From assembly GCA_034769895.1 (NCBI GenBank), contig CM068373.1, forward strand, positions 198,070,134 to 198,134,133: DNA of 64,000 nucleotides. Direction: 5' to 3'. Within the stretch, counting starts at the first letter, position 1; each line of letters opens with the position of its first letter. Below are positions 8,748 to 21,298 of this stretch, in pieces. The notes under the pieces were generated by a model. That model was given only the letters and a program-made list of their open reading frames with translations, was not told the DNA's origin and did not search any database. The stretch is from Magicicada septendecula. Lineage: Eukaryota; Arthropoda; Insecta; Hemiptera; Cicadidae. The position numbers were made by a program, and so were the translations under genes.

Positions 8748-11700
8748 AATATTTTTCTTAGTTTTTAATATTAAAAGTAAATATCTTTTTTAAAGGACGT
8801 GATTACAGAAGCACGTATTACAAGTATTATGAAAAAGTATAAAATATCTCATTCTTTTTTACAGCCTCTTCTCCAAAATTTACAATAGAGAACCTGTAAT
8901 GAATGAAATAAAAATAATGGTAAATATTTTGTGGCAACTTGAGCAATTTATACTTAATATATCTTTTAGGTAAAGCGCACTAAAAATTCTTTGAAAAATG
9001 ACAAAAATACTTAGATCCAATAAATAGATTACTTTTATTTTTAGAACTCACTCATTTGTGTTTGAGAATATTATTAAAGGCAATTGACTTGTTTTCAAAA
9101 TATCAAATTTTTTCTTGTCATATTACGTTTTACTTTGAGTTATTTAAAATAAAATTAATAATGTCGATTATAACGTATTTTAGAGGTTTTTGACGTACAA
9201 ATCACCGAAAGGGCACTTTGACCCCATGCGATTATGTATGTACCATTATTTAACGCAATTAATTAGTAGCTAGTTTTTCAGAAATAATAAAATTAAAGTT
9301 TTTAGTTAAGCAAACGGAAACAAATGCTTTGCTTATAAAACAAAAAATGTTAAGTAATATTAATGAAAGTTATTTTCCTGAAAGATTCAATAGACGTGAA
9401 CAATACGTACCCCAGTGATTAGATAACATTACGTTTAATGCTAGACATGAATATCATTAACGCGGTGAAAGCAATAAGGGGGATAACTAAAGGTTTTAAC
9501 ATGGAGTGGAATTACATGAGACCTCTCAGAGTTTTTTTGTTGAAACCCATTCATTCAGTTTTAAATCGAATTTGAGATTTGGTTCTGATCGCACAATATT
9601 TTTTGTGTGTGTGATAAGTTATGTACTAAATAAAATATGTAGTGTTCTGTGTTCTGTATGTATGTAAGTGTATGTTTTGTACTAAGTTATGTAGTGTCAT
9701 AAAATATTATTGAAGATTTTAATTCTTGAAAAGAATAACTTACGGGTTCAAAATTAACTTACGGGCCACATTTTGCCTTCTTGACCCGCCTTCAAAAAAA
9801 TCTGAAAGCAATGTTTCAAAAAAATCTGTGCAATAAACTTTACACATTCTTATCCGTTACGTATATATGCATAAAGTATTAAAAATAAACTTACTTTAAC
9901 TATGGAAATATATATAAACCTAAAAGTTAGTATCAAGTTATTAGCTATTTAGGGATTGAGGTAATAAAATTAACAATGAGAGTTATCATATGATCTGTAA
10001 CCTCTACATTTGCTTATGTATACAAAAGAAAAACATATAAAAGATATATAAAAAGTAAAAAAAATTAAAGATAAAGAAAAGCATGGAATACGAGGAGCGA
10101 CGTATTGTTACTTCCTGGTCTGTTTTTGACCTAATTCTAAGAATCGTACTATACGAACAACTTTACTCACAAATTCAAAAAAAATATATATTGATTTGAT
10201 TAACTTGATTTAATAATTAACGTATTTCGTTCATAATACTGAGTGTTTTGGAGATTATCTAGCTTACTAGATTATAACATCTAGACTTGTTTCAACAGAT
10301 TATCTGGTTTACTAGTTTAACTATAAAATATAATAACATAATATAATGAACATAATAATATAATGACACTAGTTTATTAGTTTTATACAAAAAATTGTAA
10401 AGAAAAGTGTAGTGATCAGTTTCAGACTGAAAAAAACAAAACAAAATCTGAACAGAGAAACTGACAAATGTCTGCAATTGTATACTACATACTATTATAT
10501 AAAATGAGGCAGTAGAAGTTGTATAATAGTAGTATACATGAAATATAACAATAAAATAAAAATTCAGACATCTTTCGTCTGCAAGAACAGTTGGTGTAAG
10601 TTTTCTTGGCAACAACAATATCGACAGATTTGGTGCTGTCAAGTGTGATAACCGTAGCCACCAAACTGCTATCACTTCTTACCTTCTTATCATTTGACAA
10701 CTGATTAACTGGGAGGCGGAGAAAAATGCTAAAATTAGGGCGAGAATAGACGAATATTATGAACAGAAGTATTTCCATGAGAACTACAAAATGCAGGAAA
10801 GAGATGAGCGATTGTTATCGACGTGTTAAAAACAGGGACATCTGCAAAGTGTAAGAAAATTTATTTTAACTAATTAAATTAAAATAAATGAAGGAGTTTC
10901 TCTCTTGCATAATATTTGACACACTAACCGTATAATTAATAAAATGCATAAATAAGCCCATATGGTTAAAACTTTAAAGTTAGAAAATTATATTGAAGCA
11001 TTTCAAAAGTATTAAATTTAAATAAACAATTATACAATTCTGTTCCTTGTATTTCAGTTCCATAGTTATAGAAAAATTTAATATATTTTATAGTTAAATA
11101 GAGTCTATTTTTGTAATATATAAATCCACTTTTAAATTACATAAAAGTAGTTAAATTTTTTCTGAACACTAGAAATTCTTTACTCAATGTGTGAAACAAA
11201 TATCTCTCATAGAACAACTCGCGAAGGAAACGCAGTAGTGTTTCTTCTATGCTGTTCTCGAAACGTAGGAGTTCTTCGTTTGATTTATTTACGCAAGAAT
11301 ACAGTATTGCTCTTGTAGCCGGATTGAATTTCTTGCGAAACATTGGTGGGTGATAAATTTACATTTAGATACAGAAGTAATTCAGTATTCATAAGACTGT
11401 ATTTGCCGGACTGTATTTACTGTAATTATGTAAATTTATTCAAGGCGTGTATTCCGTCTAGGAGGCACTATGCTGTTCACTATTTTATATTATCGCTTAT
11501 GATGTCATTATACGAAGGTAACAGTAACTATATTAAAACTGAGAAGTAGTCTATCTAATACATAATATATACAGTAAATGTTATGTATGAATATGAATAA
11601 ACATAAATGAATAAAACAGAGCCAGCTTCGTATTTATATAAGTAAGGTTTACCACCATAATATAATAACTTTTATTAATTAAGGGAATGTAAAATGTATT

Positions 11701-12623
11701 CTCAACATATATTTTCCTATCTGAAATGTGTTTCAAGCATGAGAATTTTGGCTTGTCGCCATCAACTAAATTGAACGTCGATCTGTTGTATCTGACAGAT
11801 TTCTGTTCAGGGGGGCAATGAAAATTGGCCCGGAAAAAAGTTTGGTCGCAAAAAAAAGTTACAACAAACCTAAAGTTACTGACGGATAAATGCTGAAAAA
11901 TTAGATATTCACACACACATACACAAACAAACTCGCGCGTGACGCACACATTATTTATATTTTTGTATAGCAATAGGTTATATGATGATGCACATACATG
12001 AAAATATACCAGTCGATTGTAGTAAGTTCAAACCGATAAATTGAATTTTAAGTTAGTAAGAATTTATTATAGCAAATTTTCAAACACACAAAAGAAAAAA
12101 AATCTTTATTTGCATAAAGCAAAAACTGATCTACAAAATTTAGCACAGGAAATAACTATGTTATATTTTTTTGAATATCTAGGAGACCTTATGAGTATAA
12201 AGTATTGCAGTGTAGTTCAACGAGTCTTCCGTAAACCAAAGGATTTGCCTTTATTTGAACTTCCCCCATCAATTTCCCTATACTTGTAAAGGAGACCTCC
12301 CCCACCCGCCGCGCCACACTACCACACTTACAAGTTTTTTAGGCTCTTGCTGCCTTCCAAAATAGTGTGTCCACAAATACTGCAACAGTATACTGCATAA
12401 TACTGGAAAAATATCTCATATAGGAAAATACGTTGACTTGTTTCACAAATACGTGGATCACAATTTGTTTCAGAGTGTGATGTTTGTTAAGAATGTAGAT
12501 AGGGCTTCGTTCCTTTTTTTGCCTGGTAGCCATCGGGGGTTACGGAAACAAGACCACTAGTACACGGGCTAAGAATGAACACAGACACACGCGCGCACAT
12601 AGGCGCATACACGTAGCCTTTAG
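8748..12623. other. AT-rich DNA without a recognisable gene
   Basis: Very AT-rich. The open frames present (for example minus strand 10292-10778 and 11137-11343, plus strand 12041-12289) are short, rich in Tyr/Phe/Leu/Ile from A/T codons, overlap one another and show no family motif. I do not call them genes. No tRNA, promoter or transposon end was recognised. Confidence 0.5.
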
Positions 12624-12638
12624 TAGAGAGAGAGAGGG

Positions 12639-12705
<67 letters not shown>
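12624..12705. repeat. (AG)n microsatellite
   Basis: About 80 bp of AG repeats, interrupted once by a G run near 12636-12641. Confidence 0.95.
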
Positions 12706-12706
<1 letters not shown>

Positions 12707-12944
12707 CACTGACTGAGAAATTTCCTGTTCACACCGCAGTACTAATAACGAATAATCGTAAGCACTGAACCATGGCAGGTTCTAGTAGAAGGCCGGAATA
12801 TTAAACGTGGCTACACTGGAACCAGCTGATATTTGAGGCCGACTAGACGATCTCTTAATTTATGTATTCCAATAATCAAAACACGTCATTTTTAATTGCC
12901 GGTTAACAAAAGTTTTATAATTCAGGGCAATAGGTAAACAGGAC

Positions 12945-13030
12945 AATAAACATTGTCGAAACGTCGAAACAAGTTAAAAATTTGTGTTATATTTTTGACC
13001 GATCTTCACAAACCCTTCACTGAAAAATTC
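12945..13030 (+). repeat. Dispersed repeat, copy 1
   Basis: Starts AATAAACATTGTCGAAACGT and ends CTTCACTGAAAAATTC. It matches 18765-18854 with a few substitutions and a 4-bp length difference. The GTCGAAACGTCG phrase is reminiscent of the 3' parts of some arthropod retroelements; the family is not identified. Confidence 0.75.
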
Positions 13031-16000
13031 AGTTTTAATTACATTAAACCATTATGTAGGACTACTTAAATAGAAATAACGTAATATACTTACATAACTT
13101 TAAAGATATTTAGTAGAACTGAAAATGTAGTGATATTTACATACAACATACTAGAAACCTTTTTTTAATTAAACGAAAACTAAACAAAAGTAAAATCGTG
13201 TATCCAAACACAATATGCCGGAGACGGAAGTTAACCTGTCCAAAACTTTGCGACGTAAGGCAGTCGTAGAGAACAGCCACAGCAAGATGCCTCTCCTTCC
13301 TCACCCGTTTCCAATATTGCGCACTACTGTAATGCGCATGTTTATGTTCTCGACTTCTTTCGTAGCCAGTTTTAGCCACCTGCACTTCATACACTAACGC
13401 ACGTGATTTACGTAAGATGATAAAATTGTCACTGCAGTATTTCATAAAGGTAAACACTTATTCCACTAATAAACATTCAAGTAGAGACTAATAATATTAA
13501 CGTACTGTAAAACTTTTTAATTAAAATTCATAGTCCCCACGTTTATAAACATTATTAAAGCATTATTAAATATCTCCTAAATAAACGTAGTATATATCCT
13601 GCGATATCGTATAAATCAAAGTTTTATGAGTTAGATATCGCCCAAACAAATAGTGGTATCTCTCCATCTGTCCACTCAAACGTAACTGTTATAAGAGTGT
13701 CTGTATGTGCGAGTGTGCTTTTAAAGTTATCTGGGTATATTTAGGCAGGTGTCCACAGGATTATGTGAATATGAGATTAAAACTTGTAAAGTTAAGTGAA
13801 TAAAAGACACAGAGCTAACTTTTGGACAGCACCTGAATATAGGTGCACAGAACTACGTATTTCAAGTGGGTGTAAGGGCTTGTCTTGTTTTCTGTGTATT
13901 GTACATTTGAATTTATTTCTGCATCCGGTTAAGACTAGCTAAAAATTGAGAGCATTAAAATTTTTAATAATATTAGATACAACAAGCATTATTAAAAATT
14001 ATTATAAGAATAACTAAATATTTATCAATTTGTATTAACACACGTCCGCTGATTGAAAACAATTAGCTTAAATGGGATACTTTTTGGACAAGGGAATATT
14101 TAAGCTGCGTCATGGTAGCGTGTAGACATAATCGTCAAATATTAAACACGCTCATGTCACAACAATGTCTTTTATTAAACTGTCCTTTTTACAAAGTATT
14201 TTTTACACGCCTTGAGAAACCACGATATCACCTTTACTGTATGTGTAAGCCGACATCTACTCTATTAAAACGGTGAAGTACTGTAATTTTCATATCACAT
14301 TACATAAATCTGGTTTTATAATGACGCTGCAAAATGGCAGATGAAATATTACAAAAGACACATCGCTAAGAATGAATATGCAGCCTTTCAATAAATCTAT
14401 ATGCTTACGCGGTGCACACCGTCTTTCAGGTTTAGTTTTATGCTTCGGATATATTGAATCCTTTTTATCGCTGATAAAGCAAATTTATAAGCCAGCAGTA
14501 TTTTATGAAAAAATATTACGACAACAAAAATATAGTACAGGGACGATTCTGCGTATTACGAATAGCAGTTCCATATGATATACCTATGCATATGTTATAT
14601 ATTGCGTTGAACGATATTACACAGATGCGCCCAATAAATACAGACGGCGAAACACAAGAGAAACAACTCCGGCTATTCAAACACGACACAAAATGGTATA
14701 GAGTATAGAGCAGAGAGCAGAAATTGTGAAAACATTTTATACCTGTATACAGATTTATTCCTTCAGCTGTCAAGCGGAACGACCTCTATGTTTTGACTCA
14801 ACAACTTGACATTAGTCTGTCTGTCTACCTATTTGTGGGATGTCTCACGATAACTTTTGAATGTATTAACTGACTTTCACGCGTCCCCACACCTTTAACA
14901 CATAGTCATATTGTTTTGAGATTGATCGCCCCCTAAAAATAGGTGGCGGGAGGCAAAAATATGATTGTTCAAAATTTTAAAAATTCGCAAAAATTAAAGT
15001 GGAATATCAAATTAAAATAAATATTAACTAAAATCTCTGCATAGTTTCAGTTCTCGTAATTCCAAACTCTTGAATATTGGGACCCGTAAAAAGAATCAAA
15101 AATTTTTGTGAAAGTTTAAAAATTTATGCAAAGTATCAACCTTATTGAAAGCTTAACCAAATTATAAAATTGTTGTTAGTTCTATACATTAATTTATAGA
15201 TAAGACCAGGGTCCACAAACAAAATCAATATTCTAAGGAAACTATAAATCTATACTGAGTATAGTGTTTTCTCTCAATATTTTTTACCTCTGAGGTAACA
15301 TTTTACCAACTTGAAATAATTAATATCTTTGAACAGTCCTTGCACATTTTGAACTGACCTAGAAAAGTCTGTAAGATGTTCACGTAAAATATTTCATAAA
15401 TTTTATCAGTTATGTACATATAATTGTAACAAAAATAGACGTAAAATATTTTATTGGTATAAAAGATATTACTAATAATGTTCAACATGAAAATTCTATC
15501 TGATTCGATAAGTAAAACAAACATATCAGCAGGTTTATAATATTATTATGAGTAAAAACGAAATAACGGGAGAAGTCAAACTACGTATGTACGAGACTGT
15601 TACAGTTCACGCTACTATATGACATACAAATACTAACCTTGCTTACTTTAAACTTGTATAAAATAATAAATACGTCAAGAGGCCTTAACGTTGAATAAAC
15701 TGACGAAGAAGTTAACGTCAGCAGAAAATACTGCTCTTGCTTCTGTATAAATTGAAAAACGACCACACATCGTTGTACGTATGAATGTATATATTCCAAA
15801 TAATAATATTCAATTTAAATTCTAATTTAAAACTAACGAATGATTTTCGTCACCCCACGATTAAAGTCGCATAGGACTTGTACCCTATTTACGGACTAGT
15901 AAAATACATGCATAAATGCTTATTTGGTCTAGGAAACATAAATATAAAAACAAGCTCAGTGTATAGGCCTAATAAATTATGAAAATATGTCAAAATTTTA

Positions 16001-17184
16001 TTTTATAAAATTTTACAACCGCAAGTATATGTTTATCCACTGAATTCATTGGCCCGAATATTTTATTTTACAAAAAAGTTAATTCTATTTCTATCCGTTG
16101 TCCTTGTCTATTCCCCAAAATATATCAAATTTTCGTATTTTAGGTGTTAGCTTGGTCTCTTACATTTGAGGTCCTCAGAAAAGAGATCTACTTTTGCATA
16201 TTTGTAACAATTATGAAAGCTAATTTATTCAGCTTCTGCCACATCGTGTTTTACGTAATATTGGTTACTGTTAAACTGAGCACTCAGAACAGAGCAATGA
16301 AAAACAATGCTGCATGAATATATTGCTTTTGCCTATGAATTGAATTTCAAAGCAGTTATGGTCCGTTGTAGGCGTGAAGGGATCTAATATAAACCCTTTT
16401 TCAACACTGAACACTTCGGACGATCCGTTCAGACTGTGATGCCACTTACGTGGGATAGTACAGACACTCTCCCACAATATGTATACCTCTTGTAAGCCTC
16501 AAGCACATAAATCAGCGAGTTGCAGTATATAATCTTTAGGAGACAAAAACTAGATTTGCTTTGACATTCGTTGCGACTTTGCTAATGTATATCAATAAAT
16601 AGACTAGGTTTTATAAAATTGAAACCGAAAAATGGCATTCAGTCATTACGTTTTCTAAATCAAGATTAAGCTGAATGCACTTAATATCACTTGCAATAAC
16701 TACAACGAAACATTATATCCTTATACAAGGCACTAACAGACTAAAATTGCACTATTTCTTTTAAGAAGCTTATGAAGTTTACCAATTACTTTTAAAATAT
16801 TTTCAAGTCTATATGTCCAAACGTATTTGTTTGTTCTGGGGATCAGGAATTTTTGTTTATAAACAGTTACATAACACATATTTTATTTACCAATATTACA
16901 TAACCTTTGTGGCCCTTAAACTACTGTTGGTTTCAGCCTCGCCCACTCTTAACGTATATTTGTTCATATCAAGTAATTATAAACATTTATTTATTACATA
17001 TTCAGTGTTTCTTTCGTAAACAAATATTATATGTAAACATCTGCACAATTCAAGCAATTATCGGTGTTTTCAAGTACGTTTACTTTAATATAATGTAAAA
17101 GTATGACAAATGGTCAAATAATTACTAGATCAGTAACACAGACTGAGTAAGTATAAACTCGTGAGACTCCATATGTATGAATCG
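13031..17184. other. AT-rich DNA without a recognisable gene
   Basis: No coding motif seen. The small open frames (for example minus 13137-13457, plus 14372-14708, minus 15581-15799) have no recognisable domains. At 14812-14945 there is a more ordered stretch with GTCTGTCTGTCTACC and TCTCACGATAACTTTT, the latter shared with 41020-41035, likely an old dispersed repeat. Confidence 0.45.
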
Positions 17185-17367
17185 ACCAGCAGTAAAGCTG
17201 CAGACGAGCTATCTCCTTGTAGCGCCCTTACGTTTATGTCAAGTTTAGCTATGTTTGCAAAGTAACTCTAACTTTTGTGACTTAACTAACGCACTTAAAA
17301 TCACAGACGGCGTTATTAAATTGATATATTTAGTATTCTCCAATATCATGAAAATAAGAAAGAAATT
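17185..17367. repeat. 183-bp direct repeat, copy 1
   Basis: Begins ACCAGCAGTAAAGCTGCAG and ends AAGAAAGAAATT. It matches 18395-18577 in the same orientation and same length with only two base differences seen (about 99%). The copies are 1,210 bp apart start to start. Confidence 0.9.
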
Positions 17368-18394
17368 AATTTTATAATAATCTCTCTCCCTCACACTTTC
17401 TGTCCTTTTCTATTTGCAGTTTTCATACACGTGGCCGCCAAACAGTGTACGTGATGTACAGACAAGCGCGTTATCGCGAATGAATCAGTTTTTATGTGCC
17501 TGTATTATGTTCACTGGTTTTAACTGTGTTATGGTCAGTTGAAGTATAGTCGGAAACATAGTCGGATCTCGCAAGTGAAGGGTACACCCTTAACTTACGG
17601 TATCTCGTCCGTTCTGCACTTCAATCAAACTAGAAGTGTTTACTTCGAGTAAACACTACTCCAAATTAACTTTGTTCATATTATTACTTATTATCAGAAA
17701 CAGTCAACATTTATTTGATCCCACCGTCAAAGTCACAGCTGTCCCCTGTCTCTTGTCCTTCTAGAAAGGCAATCTTCAATGTCCAGTACTCCTCTCTCTT
17801 TTTGCTTTTCTTGACAGCTTTGTGTTTTTACTAAGAGTAGGCCTATTTGCGTCAGTAAAGAGTTCGCTAAGTTAATTAATTATTCTAATTCTTCTTTTAG
17901 AAACTATTTCAAAAACATATTTTACAAGATTGCTATACAAATTTTGTGTTCATAAATTATGAGGTTATATTTAACTCTTTTCCTTAAGAACAATACTCAT
18001 GAACTACACAACACCTCCGCATCTATAGAACTGTTATAATGCCTTATAAAAGCATTCGGTTTTTCTGGGTAAAATTATGTTTTTCAGAGAAGTTTTAAGA
18101 TCCCAGTTATGTACAGTCATTTTTAGTTTCTATTAAAATACGTTGATGAACTGTGATTTTGTAAATATTTAAAGTCAGCACATGTGAAATACAGTCTCCA
18201 ACTATAATATGTTTTGTTCTCTAATCAAGTCTTGTCTTACAAATAAATACCTAATTTACAATTGTTCACCTACAATCCCACCTATCAGCATGTTTTGTTA
18301 CGAATTAAGTAAAATTCTTTAGCCGGTCAATCCTTTAATAAAATATTATCAGGTAAAGCTAGAATGTTCAATATCACACACACAATCGAGTCAA
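17368..18394. other. DNA between the 183-bp repeats
   Basis: 1,027 bp, AT-rich, no long frame. There is no evident primer site right after copy 1 and no TG...CA at the repeat ends, so a miniature LTR element is not supported. A segmental duplication or two insertions of one repeat family are simpler readings. Confidence 0.4.
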
Positions 18395-18577
18395 ACCAGC
18401 AGTAAAGCTGCAGGCGAGCTATCTCCTTGTAGCGCCCTTACGTTTATGTCAAGTTTAGCTGTGTTTGCAAAGTAACTCTAACTTTTGTGACTTAACTAAC
18501 GCACTTAAAATCACAGACGGCGTTATTAAATTGATATATTTAGTATTCTCCAATATCATGAAAATAAGAAAGAAATT
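18395..18577. repeat. 183-bp direct repeat, copy 2
   Basis: Second copy of 17185-17367. Sequences beyond both ends differ from those around copy 1, so the shared block is sharply bounded. Confidence 0.9.
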
Positions 18578-18764
18578 CATCATTTCGTAATAAATAAATA
18601 TTACTTCAACCATGATAATAATTTTAAACTTACGATTACTGAACAACTAATTCGAATCTAAATTGCCTTATTGTCTTTAAAGCGATAGATTATGAAATTA
18701 AAACAATTTAAACTATCTTATCTCTAACAACACACTAGTCCTAAATTGTCGTCTTCAGGGTTTA

Positions 18765-18854
18765 AATAAACATTGTCAAAACGTCGACACAAATAAGTTA
18801 AAAATATGTGTTATATTTTTGACCGATCCTCACAAACTCTTCACTGAAAAATTC
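18765..18854 (+). repeat. Dispersed repeat, copy 2
   Basis: Matches 12945-13030: AATAAACATTGTC, then the shared TGTGTTATATTTTTGACCGATC and CTTCACTGAAAAATTC. Confidence 0.75.
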
Positions 18855-20969
18855 GTCACTACGAATTTAAGGAGTTATTAAAAATATATCATTAGTTAAA
18901 GTCAAATGCATAAAAACTAAGTAAGTTTGACATAGTATTATACAAGTGGTATTCAAAACAAATTAAAATTTGTAGCGTTGTCATTGACACCTGTTATATT
19001 ACACGTCTCTAAAATAACTTGAGGACACATTAAATGTTCATTACCAATAAAATTTCTGATTAGTCAAGACATTTTATAATTAAAATTGGTTTTTAAATTT
19101 TCTTAAGGATAAAAATAAGATTATCAAGTAACGTTTAAATCAATAAATTTAAGATTGCAATTTGTAATTTTACTAATCATTCGTTAACTAATTACTTCTA
19201 TCAAGATTTTGTAAGATATTCATTACAAATGTAAATAGTTATTGTACATATGACGCCCATTCAATAAGTAAGCTGTGGAAGTAAAACAGTTTATTTAATT
19301 GACGCGACATTTTTCTTACGATGAGATACGTTTATACAGCTGTCCCACTTCTATTCAAGCTTTTCAATGCCTGCTGCTTGTTGCTTTACCTCTACTGTGC
19401 TCTGCTTCTGGTCGGCACGTAACGTCTCGTTGAGGGGCCAAGCAAGAATGAATCTGATAAAGCAAGACGTGAGCTACAAGAAGGGTACGGTAGGGTACCC
19501 TGCTCAATCCTTTGGTGGTTTCAAGCATTAATCGTGCAGTTAGGGGTGGGAATTTTTGTGAAGGTGGGATGCCATCTTTCCTTGCAATCCTGAACGTTTC
19601 TGTAATACTGTAAGCTTTATGTGCTCACATACATGCTGGAGTAGTATTCACTATTTAGTGTAGACCGGTCGCTTAAATATCATATAAACTACACCATAAA
19701 AGACCTTAAGTACGCCAAAAGGTTGTCATTATCATTATACCAGCAGATGCGGGGCACTGAATTTTGTCTGCCAGTAAACTAGGATGTTTCTATACCGTTT
19801 GGATTCTGGCCGAAAATGATGAAATTTTGGACCAGGTTACATCACGAAAAAGATCTTATCCTCAGAAAGCAAAAAATCTAATCACTACACGCTGTCCTTG
19901 AAATGATTAGACTTTTGACAGTGTACGCAACGAGAAATAAAACATTTGTGGTTACGTTTGCAAACTTTTATATAATAGCTCTTAAAACTTGAAACACAAA
20001 TTATCGTTACACAGTCCCCACTCCCCCCCCATACACACGTCGTTTCAGTAGATCACTTCTTTATGTAACCAGAGTGAATGTCCTTGATATCTTTCGTAAT
20101 TACTTGTATTTTATGTTTAAAATTTTCCATTCTCTTAGACGATCGCAACAAGTGCTACAAAGGCCGATGACTTTATTGAGCCTGAAGGCCGAATACTTTA
20201 CTACTACCACACAAATCGCACGCCGCGAGCGGGTAAAGGTGACCAATCAGCCGCGAGCCACATGTAATTACTATAGAAATGTAAATATATAGAAATGTAG
20301 CTCTGTAAAACTGTTAATGTTGTCATGAGATATTTGTTTAGAGTCTACAGTATAAAATGTTAAGTTGTTTAAACATTCCATGCCATGTAGGCATATATAG
20401 TCCAGAATGATTATTGTTACGTGTAATTGAATTTTTTATTATAAAGGTAAATACACTGAGTCAGAAGCAAAAATTCTGAGCAGATTAGATTAAAGTTATA
20501 ATGATGTCTGTGCATTTCTTTACGTAATGCAGTGGCTGGGGTAATGGCAATTAATCCGAGGGATGTCGTTTGTATCTCCCTCGTGTAAACATTTGCGCAT
20601 CCCAGATTATAATTACCGATATGGACGTGTTTAATCAGATATTCGCCAATTTGTTTGTTAATGGTGTTTTAACCGAATGTTAGACTCATATTTTAAATTA
20701 AAAGTGTTTACTTCGACGGATAAAGCTTGTTCGGCTCTGTTCATTGACGTTTAAGAGCAAAGAGGTGGTCAGAAAACACAAATGAGTTGAGCGCTGACTC
20801 TGGTGTTTTTGCCATCAGCTATAAGAACTAATAGCCAACTCAATTTCCTTACTTGTAAAGACTTTGCTAGATACAATGCCATGAGTGTAGTCTTAAACTG
20901 AGCCAGATTTATTAAAATACCGATCATTTTACTATATATTGTGATACTCTTTACAAAGGTAAAACTTAA
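18855..20969. other. AT-rich DNA without a recognisable gene; possible transposon end at about 19250-19560
   Basis: No gene seen. The stretch from about 19250 begins CGCCCATTCAATAAGTAAG, which has the flavour of a mariner-type terminal region, but no transposase motif follows, so I do not call an element. A C-run lies near 20020-20030. Confidence 0.35.
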
Positions 20970-21144
20970 TCTATATAATAAATCTCTAGGGGGGTCTACG
21001 TTTGTCCGCGGTAATCTCAGAATCTACTGAAACGATTTCAATGAAACGCTGCACGCTCATAGCAGGTACTAAACGGAGGTTTTCCACTTTATTTGATAAC
21101 GATAGGTTAAAAAGAACCGAAGTTATTGCAAAAAAACTCATTTT
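20970..21144 (+). repeat. Helitron left (5') terminal region
   Basis: TCTATATAATAAATC followed by GGGGGGTCTACGTTTGTCCG and a phrase of the kind TCTACTGAAACGATTTCAAT, which is common in arthropod Helitron left ends. No reading frame of interest is present. It leads directly into the first array unit. Confidence 0.7.
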
Positions 21145-21173
21145 ACTTCCATGTTCCTTAAGGAAATGGAAGT
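21145..21173. repeat. Near-palindrome marking A-unit starts
   Basis: ACTTCCATGTTCC-TTAA-GGAAATGGAAGT. Variants with one bulged base occur at 21469-21496, 21787-21814, 23490-23517, 25484-25511, 27016-27044 and 27381-27409. It can form a hairpin of about 12 bp on a TTAA centre. Confidence 0.85.
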
Positions 21174-21266
21174 ATTGTGATGGCAAAAAAAATCGTGTTA
21201 GAGATTATTGCAGATTCTGATTGTACTACACTCAAAACATGAAAAAAAGTCGTTTTTTGAAAAGTG

Positions 21267-21298
21267 TCTGTGTGTGTGTGTGCGTGTCTGTGTCTGTA
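21267..21298. repeat. TG/TCTG microsatellite inside an A unit
   Basis: Short TG tract with TC interruptions. The same place in the other A units carries tracts at about 21585-21616, 21907-21981, 23609-23656, 25602-25650, 27137-27206 and 27501-27538, with lengths from about 30 to 75 bp. Confidence 0.9.

Noticed and set aside
10292-10778. Two overlapping minus-strand frames of 127 and 97 residues
   Set aside because: The composition follows the AT-rich DNA, the two overlap in different frames, and neither shows a family motif, signal or splice context.
11581-11973. 130-residue minus-strand frame
   Set aside because: Low-complexity composition and no recognisable domain; likely chance in AT-rich DNA.
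17185-18577. Miniature LTR retrotransposon (TRIM) formed by the 183-bp repeats
   Set aside because: The repeat ends are not TG...CA, and no primer site, polypurine tract or target duplication is visible.
19250-19560. Mariner-type transposon beginning CGCCCATTCAATAAGTAAG
   Set aside because: The terminal flavour is suggestive but no transposase motif or matching inverted end was found.
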